A stretch of DNA of 64,000 nucleotides, from positions 1-64,000 of the forward strand of contig CAYJBY010000009.1 in assembly GCA_964368645.1 (NCBI GenBank). The letters run 5' to 3'. Every line of letters starts with the position of its first letter. Position 1 is the stretch's first letter. This document shows, in pieces, positions 1 through 7,037 of the stretch. The notes beneath the pieces were generated by a model that worked only from the letters and a program-made list of their open reading frames with translations, had not been told where the DNA came from and made no database searches. The stretch is from JAEDHM01 sp964368645 (GTDB lineage: Bacteria; Bacillota; Clostridia; Christensenellales; CAG-1252). The position numbers and the translations under genes are program-made.

Positions 1-368
1 ATCTCAACGTCAGCGCCAGCAGCCTTGAGTGCGTCAGCAGCCTTGGTAGCGGTCTCTTTGTCGACGTTCTCTTTAACAGCCTTGGGAGCGCCGTCAACCA
101 GTGCCTTTGCCTCAGCAAGACCTAAGCTGGTGAGCTCACGAACAGCCTTGATAACCTGAATCTTGTTTGCGCCTGCACCCTTGAGTACAACGGTGAACTC
201 GGTCTGCTCTGCCGCAGGAGCTGCTGCCGCTGCGGGGCCTGCTGCTGCAACTGCTACGGGAGCTGCTGCGGAAACGCCGAATTCTTCCTCTAAAGCCTTA
301 ACGAGAGTGTTGAGCTCGAGAACGGTCATAGTCTTTATTTGTTCGATTAAATTGTTGATGTCTGCCAT
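1..368 (-). CDS. rplL: 50S ribosomal protein L7/L12 (3' end outside window)
   Basis: This is the L7/L12 stalk protein, which recruits translational GTPases (EF-Tu, EF-G) to the ribosome. The start codon is the ATG at 368-366, and the first residues read MADINNLIEQIKTM. An Ala/Pro-rich hinge follows at about residues 35-53, then the C-terminal domain with the diagnostic segment ending in LGLAEAKALVDG. About 122 codons are visible and the family is about 120-130 residues, so only the last few residues are cut off by the window edge. It lies 23 bp downstream of rplJ in the same transcript, under the L10 leader attenuator. Confidence 0.97.
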   Translation of the reverse strand, partial: MADINNLIEQIKTMTVLELNTLVKALEEEFGVSAAAPVAVAAAGPAAAAAPAAEQTEFTVVLKGAGANKIQVIKAVRELTSLGLAEAKALVDGAPKAVKENVDKETATKAADALKAAGADVE

Positions 369-391
369 TTTTATAATCCTCCGATTTATTT

Positions 392-928
392 TTAGTTGTT
401 TTCCGCTTGCTTATCCGCGATTGCTTTCAGCGCGATAGCAAGACCTGCGATTGTGCCATTCAGAACGCGTACAAAGCCCGTGATGGGTGCTTGTAACGTA
501 CCGAGCATTTTTGCCACCATAATTTCCTTGGGTGGAAGTTCCGCCAACGCCGTGACGCCCGTATGGTCTATGGGCTTGCCCTCTACCATACCGCTCTTAA
601 CCGTAATCTTATTGTACTTCTTGCTTGCCTCCAGAAGAATCTTGGCAGGTGCTACGGGGTCTTCAGACCCGAAAGCAACAGCAGTCGTACCGTTAAGGTC
701 ATTGTCAAATTCGGTAAAGCCGAGGTTGTTCATGGCTATCTTGACTAGCCTGTTCTTCATAACTCTGTATTCTACGCCTGCTTTACGAAGGTTGCAACGA
801 AGCTCTGTGTCTTCGGCAACGGTTAAGCCCTTGTAGTCCACGATTACGATAGAAGAAGCAGCCTTGATCTTGTTGGTTATCTCTTCCACAACCTTTTGTT
901 TAGCTTCAAAGATTGTTTTAGATGCCAT
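392..928 (-). CDS. rplJ: 50S ribosomal protein L10
   Basis: L10 anchors the L7/L12 dimers to 23S rRNA and, with L12, represses its own operon through the mRNA leader. The 178-residue product has the normal family length. The N-terminal rRNA-binding part contains IVDYKGLTV and the RVMKNRLVKIA segment, and the C-terminal L12-binding helix lies near residues 140-170. It has a good upstream ribosome site (AAGGAGG). A leader with a transcription terminator sits just upstream (985-1104), so expression is probably attenuated by free L10-L12 complex. Confidence 0.97.
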   Translation of the reverse strand: MASKTIFEAKQKVVEEITNKIKAASSIVIVDYKGLTVAEDTELRCNLRKAGVEYRVMKNRLVKIAMNNLGFTEFDNDLNGTTAVAFGSEDPVAPAKILLEASKKYNKITVKSGMVEGKPIDHTGVTALAELPPKEIMVAKMLGTLQAPITGFVRVLNGTIAGLAIALKAIADKQAENN

Positions 929-984
929 TGTCTACCTCCTTGTAATATCCAGAACGTAACTTGCGTTACGAATATCCCGTATTC

Positions 985-1104
985 AGCGTAAAAAAACGCC
1001 TTCTCATCTAAAGAAAAGGCGTGAAAAACAGATTGATATCTGCCAAGCCTAGGTAAGTCCGCTAAGGTTTACGGTTAAAAACCACTTACTTTCTTCGGAT
1101 GACT
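985..1104 (-). ncRNA. L10 (rplJL) leader with internal terminator
   Basis: Read on the minus strand, the region upstream of rplJ has paired segments around 1030-1100, including complementary AAGTAAGTGG/CCGCTAAG-type blocks. It ends in a textbook terminator: the stem ACGCCTT...AAGGCGT at about 996-1022 followed by seven U (990-996). Position and architecture match the ribosomal protein L10 leader family, in which L10-L12 binding favours termination. I recognise the layout. A covariance-model search would be needed to place each helix. Confidence 0.75.
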
Positions 1105-1109
1105 TTGTT

Positions 1110-1138
1110 ATTATAAACGGTATTATCTCATATTGCAA
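1110..1138 (-). promoter_or_regulatory. promoter of rplJ-rplL
   Basis: On the minus strand, TTGCAA (1138-1133), a 17-bp spacer and TATAAT (1115-1110) form a near-consensus sigma-A promoter. Transcription should begin near 1103, at the start of the L10 leader. Confidence 0.85.
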
Positions 1139-1442
1139 GCGTTTTTCGGTATTTTTTCAAAATTTCCTCTACGCCGCATTAGGTTTATCGGGCTACGCCG
1201 CCATTAGGTACATAACCCTTAATGTCACTTTTTGCCGTCAGTCCAAAGTCACTATTAACTTATCTCGCTCTCCGTTGCACCGCAACAGGCGATAAAGTGA
1301 TAACGGTTTGTATTAAGCGAGTACACGGTGCGGTTATAACTTCTTTAAGCTTGCTTATCGCCGTAGGGTTACTTATCGCGGTATGCTTGCGCGATTATTG
1401 CTTGCGTATCCGATTTGCGACCTTTCCGTCACCCTTAAGTAT
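1139..1442. other. non-coding gap between rplA terminator and rplJ promoter
   Basis: About 300 bp with no credible gene. A plus-strand reading frame crosses it but runs through the rplA terminator into rplA and has no ribosome site. Short related words (CTTATCG, TTATCGC, CGATAAA) recur, suggesting decayed repeats. Nothing else is evident. Confidence 0.5.
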
Positions 1443-1473
1443 AAAAAAAGCCGTATTCTTGCGCATACGGCTT
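1443..1473 (-). terminator. terminator of rplK-rplA
   Basis: On the minus strand a stem AAGCCGTAT/ATACGGCTT (arms 1473-1465 and 1456-1448) with an 8-nt loop is followed by seven U (1449-1443). It starts about 20 bp after the rplA stop codon and separates rplKA from the rplJL unit. Confidence 0.9.
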
Positions 1474-1493
1474 AATTATCTTTTCAGGCCTTT

Positions 1494-2180
1494 TCAGATG
1501 TTGTAAACAACTCTCAGGCCGGGGCCCATCGTGCTGGTTAAGCAAACGCTCTTAAGGTACTGACCTTTAGCAGCTGCCGGCTTAGCCTTAACAACAGCTT
1601 CCATAACGGTGTTGAAGTTCTCAAGGAGCTTGTCGGAACCGAAGGACGCTTTGCCTATGGGTACGTGGATTATAGCAGCCTTGTCAAGTCTGTACTCAAC
1701 CTTACCTGCTTTAACCTCGTTAATAGCCTTAGCTAAATCGTTGGTAACAGTGCCGCTCTTGGGGTTAGGCATCAAGCCCTTAGGTCCCAAAAGTCTTGCG
1801 ATACGACCGACCATACCCATCATATCGGGAGTGGTGATACATACGTCGAAATCGAACCAGTTTTCCTTCTGGATTTTGGCGATGATTTCATCTGCGCCTA
1901 CAACGTCGGCACCGGCTGCGGTAGCCTGATCTGCCTTCTCGCCCTTAGCGATAACCAAAACCTTAACGGTCTTACCTGTTCCGTTGGGAAGTACGCACAC
2001 GCCACGAACCTGCTGGTCTGCGTGACGAGGATCAACACCCAATCTAATGTGAAGTTCAACGGTCTCGTCAAACTTTGCGGTTGCATTCTCAACTACGAGC
2101 TTCATAGCCTCGTTGCTGTCATACATCTTGCCTGCCTCGAGTTTTTTGGAGGCTTCAATCAATCTCTTATACTTGTACAT
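1494..2180 (-). CDS. rplA: 50S ribosomal protein L1
   Basis: L1 forms the mobile L1 stalk of the large subunit and helps release E-site tRNA. In many bacteria it also represses the L11 operon. The product has 228 residues, the usual length. Domain I/II signatures are visible: GVDPRHADQQVRG near residue 48, a lysine-rich GKTVKVLV strand, and the LGPKGLMPNPKSGTVT block at about residues 130-145. It lies 11 bp after rplK and is followed by a strong terminator, so rplKA ends the rpmG-secE-nusG-rplK-rplA unit. Confidence 0.98.
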   Translation of the reverse strand: MYKYKRLIEASKKLEAGKMYDSNEAMKLVVENATAKFDETVELHIRLGVDPRHADQQVRGVCVLPNGTGKTVKVLVIAKGEKADQATAAGADVVGADEIIAKIQKENWFDFDVCITTPDMMGMVGRIARLLGPKGLMPNPKSGTVTNDLAKAINEVKAGKVEYRLDKAAIIHVPIGKASFGSDKLLENFNTVMEAVVKAKPAAAKGQYLKSVCLTSTMGPGLRVVYNI

Positions 2181-2191
2181 ATCTTAACCTC

Positions 2192-2617
2192 CTACTTCTC
2201 GACTTCAATGCCCATACTGCGAGCAGTGCCGGCTATCATACTCATTGCCGCTTCAAGAGAAGCTGCGTTGAGGTCGGGCATCTTGGTTTTTGCAATCTCT
2301 TCTACCTGAGCCTTGGTGAGCTTGGCAACCTTGTCCTTGTTGGGGCAAGCACTTGCGCTCTCTAAGCCGCACGCCTTCTTGATAAGAACGGGAGCGGGAG
2401 GGGTCTTAAGAACGAAGGTGAAACTTCTGTCCGCGTAAATCGTGATGATTGCGGGGATAATGTAACCTACTTCCTTAGCGGTCTTCTCGTTAAACTCCTT
2501 GGTGAAAGCGGGGATATTGATGCCGTGAGGACCTAATGTGGAGCCTACGGGCGGTCCCGGAGTCGCTTTACCGGCGGGTAACTGTAACTTTACTACTGCT
2601 GTAATTTTCTTTGCCAT
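2192..2617 (-). CDS. rplK: 50S ribosomal protein L11
   Basis: L11 binds the GTPase-associated centre of 23S rRNA and is needed for RelA activation and factor-dependent GTP hydrolysis. The 141-residue product is full length. The N-terminal PGPPVG...LGPHGINI motif and the C-terminal rRNA-binding domain ending MIAGTARSMGIEVE are both present. About 100 bp separate it from nusG. That gap contains two short inverted repeats (ACGGCTTTTAGCCGT and GGACGG/CCGTCC), possibly a leader structure, which I cannot assign to a known family. Confidence 0.98.
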   Translation of the reverse strand: MAKKITAVVKLQLPAGKATPGPPVGSTLGPHGINIPAFTKEFNEKTAKEVGYIIPAIITIYADRSFTFVLKTPPAPVLIKKACGLESASACPNKDKVAKLTKAQVEEIAKTKMPDLNAASLEAAMSMIAGTARSMGIEVEK

Positions 2618-2717
2618 AGTCAGTACCTCCTTCTATGCAAAACGTGGTTTTAACGGACGGCATAAAGATTTACCGTCCTCCCATTACGGCTAAAAGCCGT
2701 TGAAAACTATAATATAT

Positions 2718-3260
2718 TTACGCTTTTTCGATTTGGTTGAACTCCAACTCAATAGGCGTGGGCTTACCGAACATAGACAATACAACCTTGACGGTGCCGT
2801 GCTCGGCGTCGATCTCTTGAACCTCGCCGTAATAGCTCTCGAACGCACCGTTGATAATGCGAACCTGCTCGCCTATCTTTACGCCCAAATCCTCTGCCTT
2901 TACCTTCTCAAGTCCTATGCGTCTAACCTCATCGGGGCTTAAGGGTTCCGGACGACCGCCTGCGCCGACAAAGCCGGTCACACCGTGGATACGGGTTACG
3001 TTGTAGTAAACGTGGTCGGTATAGATCATCTTGATAAAAGCATAAGTCGGATACTTCTTTTTAAGAACTACCTTACGCTTGCCCTTGCTCTCCTGTACCT
3101 CTTCCTCCAAAACCACTACGACGTCAAAAATATAGTCCTGAAGACCGATATTCTCAACCATCTTCAGAATGTTATCTCTAACTGCTATCTCATAAGTGGA
3201 ATAGGTATGAAGCACGTACCAATTGGCAAGGCTGCTTCTGTCAACAACTTCTTCTTCCAT
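2718..3260 (-). CDS. nusG: transcription termination/antitermination factor NusG
   Basis: NusG binds the RNA polymerase clamp and links transcription to translation or to pausing. The 180-residue protein has the NGN domain: WYVLHTYSTYE near residue 14, the KYPTYAFIKM strand, and the GVTGFVGAGGRPEPLS segment. A C-terminal KOW domain follows (GEQVRIINGAF...YYGEV, about residues 128-160). It lies 11 bp downstream of secE, the conserved secE-nusG pairing. Confidence 0.97.
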   Translation of the reverse strand: MEEEVVDRSSLANWYVLHTYSTYEIAVRDNILKMVENIGLQDYIFDVVVVLEEEVQESKGKRKVVLKKKYPTYAFIKMIYTDHVYYNVTRIHGVTGFVGAGGRPEPLSPDEVRRIGLEKVKAEDLGVKIGEQVRIINGAFESYYGEVQEIDAEHGTVKVVLSMFGKPTPIELEFNQIEKA

Positions 3261-3271
3261 AATATCTCCTG

Positions 3272-3520
3272 TTAGCTGATCAGTAATTTGAACAGAGCAT
3301 TAAGACCGAAGTCGAAAGCGCAGATGACAACAAGGAAAAATACGACAACGACTAAAACGATACCGGTTTGAGACATCGTCTTGCCGACTGTGGGCCAGGT
3401 TACCTTCTTCAGCTCTGAAATGATTTCCTTACAACCCCTGCCGATTTTCTTAAAAAAATTCTTAAAACCGTTAGACTTTTTCTTATCAGCGGTTTTTGCG
3501 GTTTTTACTTCTTTTGCCAT
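3272..3520 (-). CDS. secE: preprotein translocase subunit SecE
   Basis: SecE clamps SecY in the protein-conducting channel. The protein has 82 residues with a Lys-rich cytosolic start, the conserved amphipathic segment ending SELKKVTWPT at about residues 37-46, and one transmembrane helix (VLVVVVFFLVVICAF). This is the short single-helix form typical of Gram-positive bacteria. It sits between rpmG and nusG. Confidence 0.96.
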   Translation of the reverse strand: MAKEVKTAKTADKKKSNGFKNFFKKIGRGCKEIISELKKVTWPTVGKTMSQTGIVLVVVVFFLVVICAFDFGLNALFKLLIS

Positions 3521-3536
3521 ATTACCCTCCGTAACC

Positions 3537-3704
3537 TTACTTAGATTCCTTGTGAACGGTATATTTGCGGCAGAAAGGACAGTACTTGTTTAGCTCTATC
3601 CTGTCGGGAGTGTTTTTCTTATTCTTCTTGGTATTGTAGTTACGCTGTTTGCATTCTGTACAAGCCAAGGTGATACGCGCCCTGTTTTCTTTCTTAGCAG
3701 CCAT
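3537..3704 (-). CDS. rpmG: 50S ribosomal protein L33
   Basis: This 55-residue protein was translated by hand from the sequence: it starts MAAKKENRARITLACTEC and ends KYTVHKESK. It carries two CxxC pairs (CTEC and CPFC), so it is the zinc-binding form of L33. It is the first gene of the rpmG-secE-nusG-rplK-rplA unit, 16 bp before secE, with an AAAAGGTCGC-type ribosome site. The rpmG-secE-nusG order is common in Firmicutes. Confidence 0.95.
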   Translation of the reverse strand: MAAKKENRARITLACTECKQRNYNTKKNKKNTPDRIELNKYCPFCRKYTVHKESK

Positions 3705-3754
3705 AATGCGACCTCCAAAAAAATTACACCCCGTTGTTCTTAAGGTGCTTATTT

Positions 3755-3783
3755 AGAATATCACAAGGGGAGGTTGCTGTCAA
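3755..3783 (-). promoter_or_regulatory. promoter of rpmG-secE-nusG-rplK-rplA
   Basis: On the minus strand, TTGACA (3783-3778), a 17-bp spacer and TATTCT (3760-3755) precede rpmG by about 50 bp. Confidence 0.8.
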
Positions 3784-4810
3784 CTTATATTTCGCGAATT
3801 TGAAAATATTTTTCTTTTTGTCGAAAATATCCGTCCATATTCCGCTCTCATTAGAGATAATCGGCAGGTTTTCACGGGAATAGCCACAAAAAATCTTTTT
3901 ACGAACGGTTTTAGCTTGCAGGTAACGGCTCGTACCGTATCCCTGCAATCAACGTAATAAAGCCTGTTCAGTATCCTTCCTGCCTACCCGAAGAGTATTG
4001 CCGTTATCGCATAATTGTAAGCCGTTTTTAGCTGAATCGACCTGACCTAACAGACGGACTCGACTGGCTTCCATAACGAATAACACAGTCAAAATCGCCT
4101 TGACACAACCGCATCAGTATAAGCCAACTGCTCGTAATTGGCAACCCCATAGAATAGTCGCTAATCAGCAACCCCATAGGCATAACCTTATAGAATAGCC
4201 GCGCAGGTACAAGCCACAGAATAGACAGATAAGCGTCACTACCGAATCAGCAAAAGCCAACTAACCACACTTCACATAGTTACCGTTACCGCATAGTTGT
4301 AAGCTGTTTTTAAGCTGAATCGACCGAATCGCACAAGCGTGGAAGACAATCAAGACAACCGCACAAGTATAATCTATAAACAAATCCGCTTTATTGATTA
4401 GATTACCACCAAACCGCATTGTAAGTCAAGTAAGCGCTTAAGTTACGCTTTTAGAAATCGATTAATCTGAAGGTAACGGCAACGTCATAACTCAGTTGGT
4501 GATTTCATAAAACAATGCTAATAAGCTTGGTTAATATCGGCAGATAAATGCTTAATACAGCAAAACGGAAGCGAGTAACAAGAAAATCGACTTTTCTATT
4601 CCGAATATCAGCTTATATTGGTGTACCATTAATTTCTCACCATACTTTTTTGGAATCATAATACAACAATACTTTTACGAAAACTGGAAAATGTTTCCAG
4701 AAACGAAAAATAATCGCGAAAATTACCGATAATATATCAAAAAAGCCCCTAATCTCCGAAAAAAACAACTTTTAATGTACATAAAAATTGGTACGCATTT
4801 TAGCTCAATT
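3784..4810. other. about 1 kb gene-free A+T-rich region with decayed repeats
   Basis: No credible gene was found on either strand. One segment occurs twice in diverged form, at about 4001-4043 and 4283-4330 (both contain CATA(A/G)TTGTAAGC, a GTTTTTA run and GCTGAATCGACC). Between the copies the word CATAGAATAG and variants (4151, 4191, 4216) recur. The region therefore looks like a decayed tandem or segmental duplication. There is no tRNA, although tuf-secE gaps often hold one. Confidence 0.55.
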
Positions 4811-4813
4811 CTA

Positions 4814-4878
4814 TTGTTATCCGAAGTCGAATTGTGATATAATTCATTTAGACATTGGTTTGTCGAGAATAATTGTGA
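4814..4878 (+). promoter_or_regulatory. promoter and putative operator of the XRE gene
   Basis: TTGTTA (4814-4819), an 18-bp spacer and TATAAT (4838-4843) form a promoter. The palindrome GAATT-N7-AATTC (4829-4845) is centred on the -10 box, and the word AATTGTGA occurs at 4830-4837 and again at 4871-4878, just before the ribosome site. This arrangement fits autoregulation by the encoded HTH protein, which is inference. Confidence 0.6.
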
Positions 4879-4888
4879 GGTCATAAGA

Positions 4889-5095
4889 ATGAAATTTGCA
4901 GCTAGGATTAAGTCCTTGCGTCAGGAAAACAACATATCGCAAGCGGAACTTGCAGAAAAGGTCGGCGTTTCACAACAGTGTGTTAGTGAATGGGAGCGTG
5001 GCAAGACGGAGCCTACTCTCGGCTTTATCGTTAAATTGGCAGATACATTCGACGTTACTACGGACTACATTACTTGCCGCATTGACGAAAAGTAA
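4889..5095 (+). CDS. XRE-family HTH transcriptional regulator (small, single domain)
   Basis: The 68-residue protein is essentially only a Cro/C1-type helix-turn-helix. The recognition region reads SQAELAEKVGVSQQCVSEWE at about residues 18-37, followed by the typical RGKTEPTLGFIVKLADTFDVTTDYI. No effector or dimerisation domain is present. A GAGG ribosome site lies 9 bp before the ATG. It stands alone in a large non-coding region with its own promoter. Its targets are unknown. Autorepression is suggested by repeats overlapping its promoter. Such proteins can be phage or plasmid remnants, but I see no mobile genes beside it. Confidence 0.85.
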   Translation: MKFAARIKSLRQENNISQAELAEKVGVSQQCVSEWERGKTEPTLGFIVKLADTFDVTTDYITCRIDEK

Positions 5096-5216
5096 TTTTT
5101 TTCACTGTTTTTACTTTCTTCTTTCATTTTCCTTTTCTAGATTTTTCTCTTAATAATATTGACTAAAAGTAATCGCGGCTTGTAAGCAGGTTAGGTTATT
5201 GATATTTTATGCTTGA

Positions 5217-5242
5217 AATGCAACCCTTTTGTGGTTGCATTT
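5217..5242 (+). terminator. hairpin downstream of XRE gene
   Basis: AAATGCAACC (5217-5226) pairs with GGTTGCATTT (5233-5242) around a short loop, followed by a weak T-rich ATTGTTAATATT tail. It is likely a weak terminator of the regulator gene. Confidence 0.5.
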
Positions 5243-5669
5243 ATTGTTAATATTAGAAATTCGGCTTTTCTTTATAACAAAAAAACAATATGTGACATAG
5301 GGTACGCGGTTCAACGGGATTTGACCTCAATGTAAAACCACCGAATCGGCATTCTCTGCCTTATTTTGTACCTTCAACGCCTATTATTCTATAATTTATA
5401 ATTATTTATTATATATATCCTAATTATATCTGTTCCTTGCGTCAACCTCGCACCAAGAAAATAAATACCAAATTACCTGTCGTTCTAATCCTCTGCCTTG
5501 TTGTAGAAAAATATCATTACGGCAAGGAGTCAACGGCTGACTTCTGTAATTTCCGAAAGCTATTGCCGCGTGGTTTATCAAAAGAGCCCTGCAATTTTAT
5601 AAAAAACTGACGAATTTCACCTTTCGCAGTTAAGTTCTTTACTCATAAACTCTGATTATGCCAAAAAAC
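5243..5669. other. gene-free A+T-rich region between the XRE gene and tuf terminator
   Basis: I see no gene, RNA gene or convincing repeat in this roughly 430-bp stretch. It is A+T-rich, with an ATATATA-type tract near 5400-5425. Confidence 0.5.
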
Positions 5670-5707
5670 AAAAAAAGAACTTAGGGTAGATAATCTATCC
5701 TAAATTC
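5670..5707 (-). terminator. terminator of tuf
   Basis: On the minus strand, the imperfect stem GAATTTAGGATAGAT / ATCTACCCTAAGTTC (arms about 5707-5693 and 5691-5677) is followed by seven U. It lies about 35 bp after the tuf stop codon. Confidence 0.85.
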
Positions 5708-5742
5708 TCTTTTTATATCTTATAATGACAATTAAAGGTTAA

Positions 5743-6951
5743 TTAGTCAGCCAAGATGTTAGCAACAACGCCGGAACCAACGGTTCTGCCGCCTTCACGG
5801 ATAGCGAAGCGGAGTCCCTGCTCGATCGCGATAGGGGTGATGAGCTTGATTTCCATATCGATGTTGTCGCCGGGCATAACCATTTCAACACCGCCGGGAA
5901 GAGCGATGGAACCGGTAACGTCGGTGGTTCTGAAGTAGAACTGGGGACGATAGCCGTTAAAGAAAGGAGTATGACGGCCGCCCTCTTCCTTGGTCAGAAC
6001 GTAAACCTGAGAATTGAAGTGGGTGTGAGGATGAATGGAGCCGGGCTTCGCAAGAACCTGTCCGCGCTCGATATCCTTACGGTCAACGCCACGGAGCAAT
6101 GCGCCTATATTGTCGCCTGCCTCTGCGTAATCCAAAATCTTACGGAACATCTCAACGCCGGTAACAACGGTCTCTTTGGTCTCGTCGTGAAGACCAACGA
6201 TCTGAACCTTGTCGCCGATTTTAACAGTACCACGCTCAACTCTGCCGGTAGCAACGGTGCCACGGCCGGTGATGGTGAATACGTCTTCAACAGGCATAAG
6301 GAAAGGAAGGTCGGTAGCTCTCTGAGGATCAGGGATATAGCTGTCGATAGCGTCCAAAAGCTCCTGTACAGGTGCCCAAGCAGCGTCTTCGAAGTTGCCG
6401 TTCAAGCCAGCCTGCATTGCATTGAGTGCAGAACCTCTGATAACGGGAGTGTCGTCGCCGGGGAACTCGTACTTGGAAAGTAACTCACGAACTTCAAGCT
6501 CAACCAACTCAAGCAACTCTTCGTCGTCAACTTGGTCACACTTGTTAAGGAATACGATGATATAAGGAACGCCAACCTGTCTAGCGAGCAGGATGTGCTC
6601 TCTGGTCTGCGGCATCGGACCATCGGTTGCAGCAACAACGAGGATTGCACCGTCCATCTGAGCAGCGCCGGTAATCATGTTCTTAACATAGTCGGCGTGT
6701 CCGGGGCAGTCAACGTGAGCATAGTGTCTTCTGGCAGTCTGGTACTCAACGTGTGCGGTATTAATGGTTATACCTCTTGCTTTCTCTTCGGGAGCCTTAT
6801 CGATTTCGTCATACTCCATGACTGCGGCATTGCCCTTGTGAGCGCAATACATAGTGATAGCAGCGGTCAGGGTAGTCTTACCGTGGTCTACGTGGCCGAT
6901 GGTACCGACATTAACGTGTACCTTACTCTTGTCAAATTTTTGCTTTGCCAT
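5743..6951 (-). CDS. tuf: elongation factor Tu
   Basis: EF-Tu delivers aminoacyl-tRNA to the ribosome in a GTP-dependent manner. The 402-residue protein has all GTPase motifs: GHVDHGKT (G1, about residues 19-26), RGITINTAH (G2), DCPGHADY (G3) and NKCD (G4), followed by the two beta-barrel domains. The start follows GGAGG by 9 bp. It has its own promoter in the fusA-tuf gap besides readthrough from the str operon. It is the last gene of that operon and is followed by a strong terminator. Confidence 0.99.
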   Translation of the reverse strand: MAKQKFDKSKVHVNVGTIGHVDHGKTTLTAAITMYCAHKGNAAVMEYDEIDKAPEEKARGITINTAHVEYQTARRHYAHVDCPGHADYVKNMITGAAQMDGAILVVAATDGPMPQTREHILLARQVGVPYIIVFLNKCDQVDDEELLELVELEVRELLSKYEFPGDDTPVIRGSALNAMQAGLNGNFEDAAWAPVQELLDAIDSYIPDPQRATDLPFLMPVEDVFTITGRGTVATGRVERGTVKIGDKVQIVGLHDETKETVVTGVEMFRKILDYAEAGDNIGALLRGVDRKDIERGQVLAKPGSIHPHTHFNSQVYVLTKEEGGRHTPFFNGYRPQFYFRTTDVTGSIALPGGVEMVMPGDNIDMEIKLITPIAIEQGLRFAIREGGRTVGSGVVANILAD

Positions 6952-7008
6952 TATTATAAATCCTCCTAAATAATGTCTTTGTTATAGTTTTGGTTAGTAT
7001 GTGATTAT

Positions 7009-7037
7009 ATTGTAGTATTTTATTTTGCCGTTGTCAA
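7009..7037 (-). promoter_or_regulatory. internal promoter of tuf
   Basis: On the minus strand, TTGACA (7037-7032), a 17-bp spacer and TACAAT (7014-7009) lie in the fusA-tuf gap. The -35 box begins immediately after the fusA stop codon (7040-7038). This would let tuf be transcribed above the level of the upstream ribosomal genes. Confidence 0.8.

Noticed and set aside
1222..1506. Plus-strand frame of 94 residues between rplJ and rplA
   Set aside because: It crosses the rplA terminator and the rplA 3' end and has no ribosome site.
3724..3948. Minus-strand frame of 74 residues upstream of rpmG
   Set aside because: It contains the rpmG promoter and has no ribosome site.
3705..5742. tRNA gene between tuf and rpmG
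   Set aside because: I looked for a GGTTCRA-type T-arm and its complement in the gap and found no cloverleaf-compatible sequence. A tRNA scan would be decisive.
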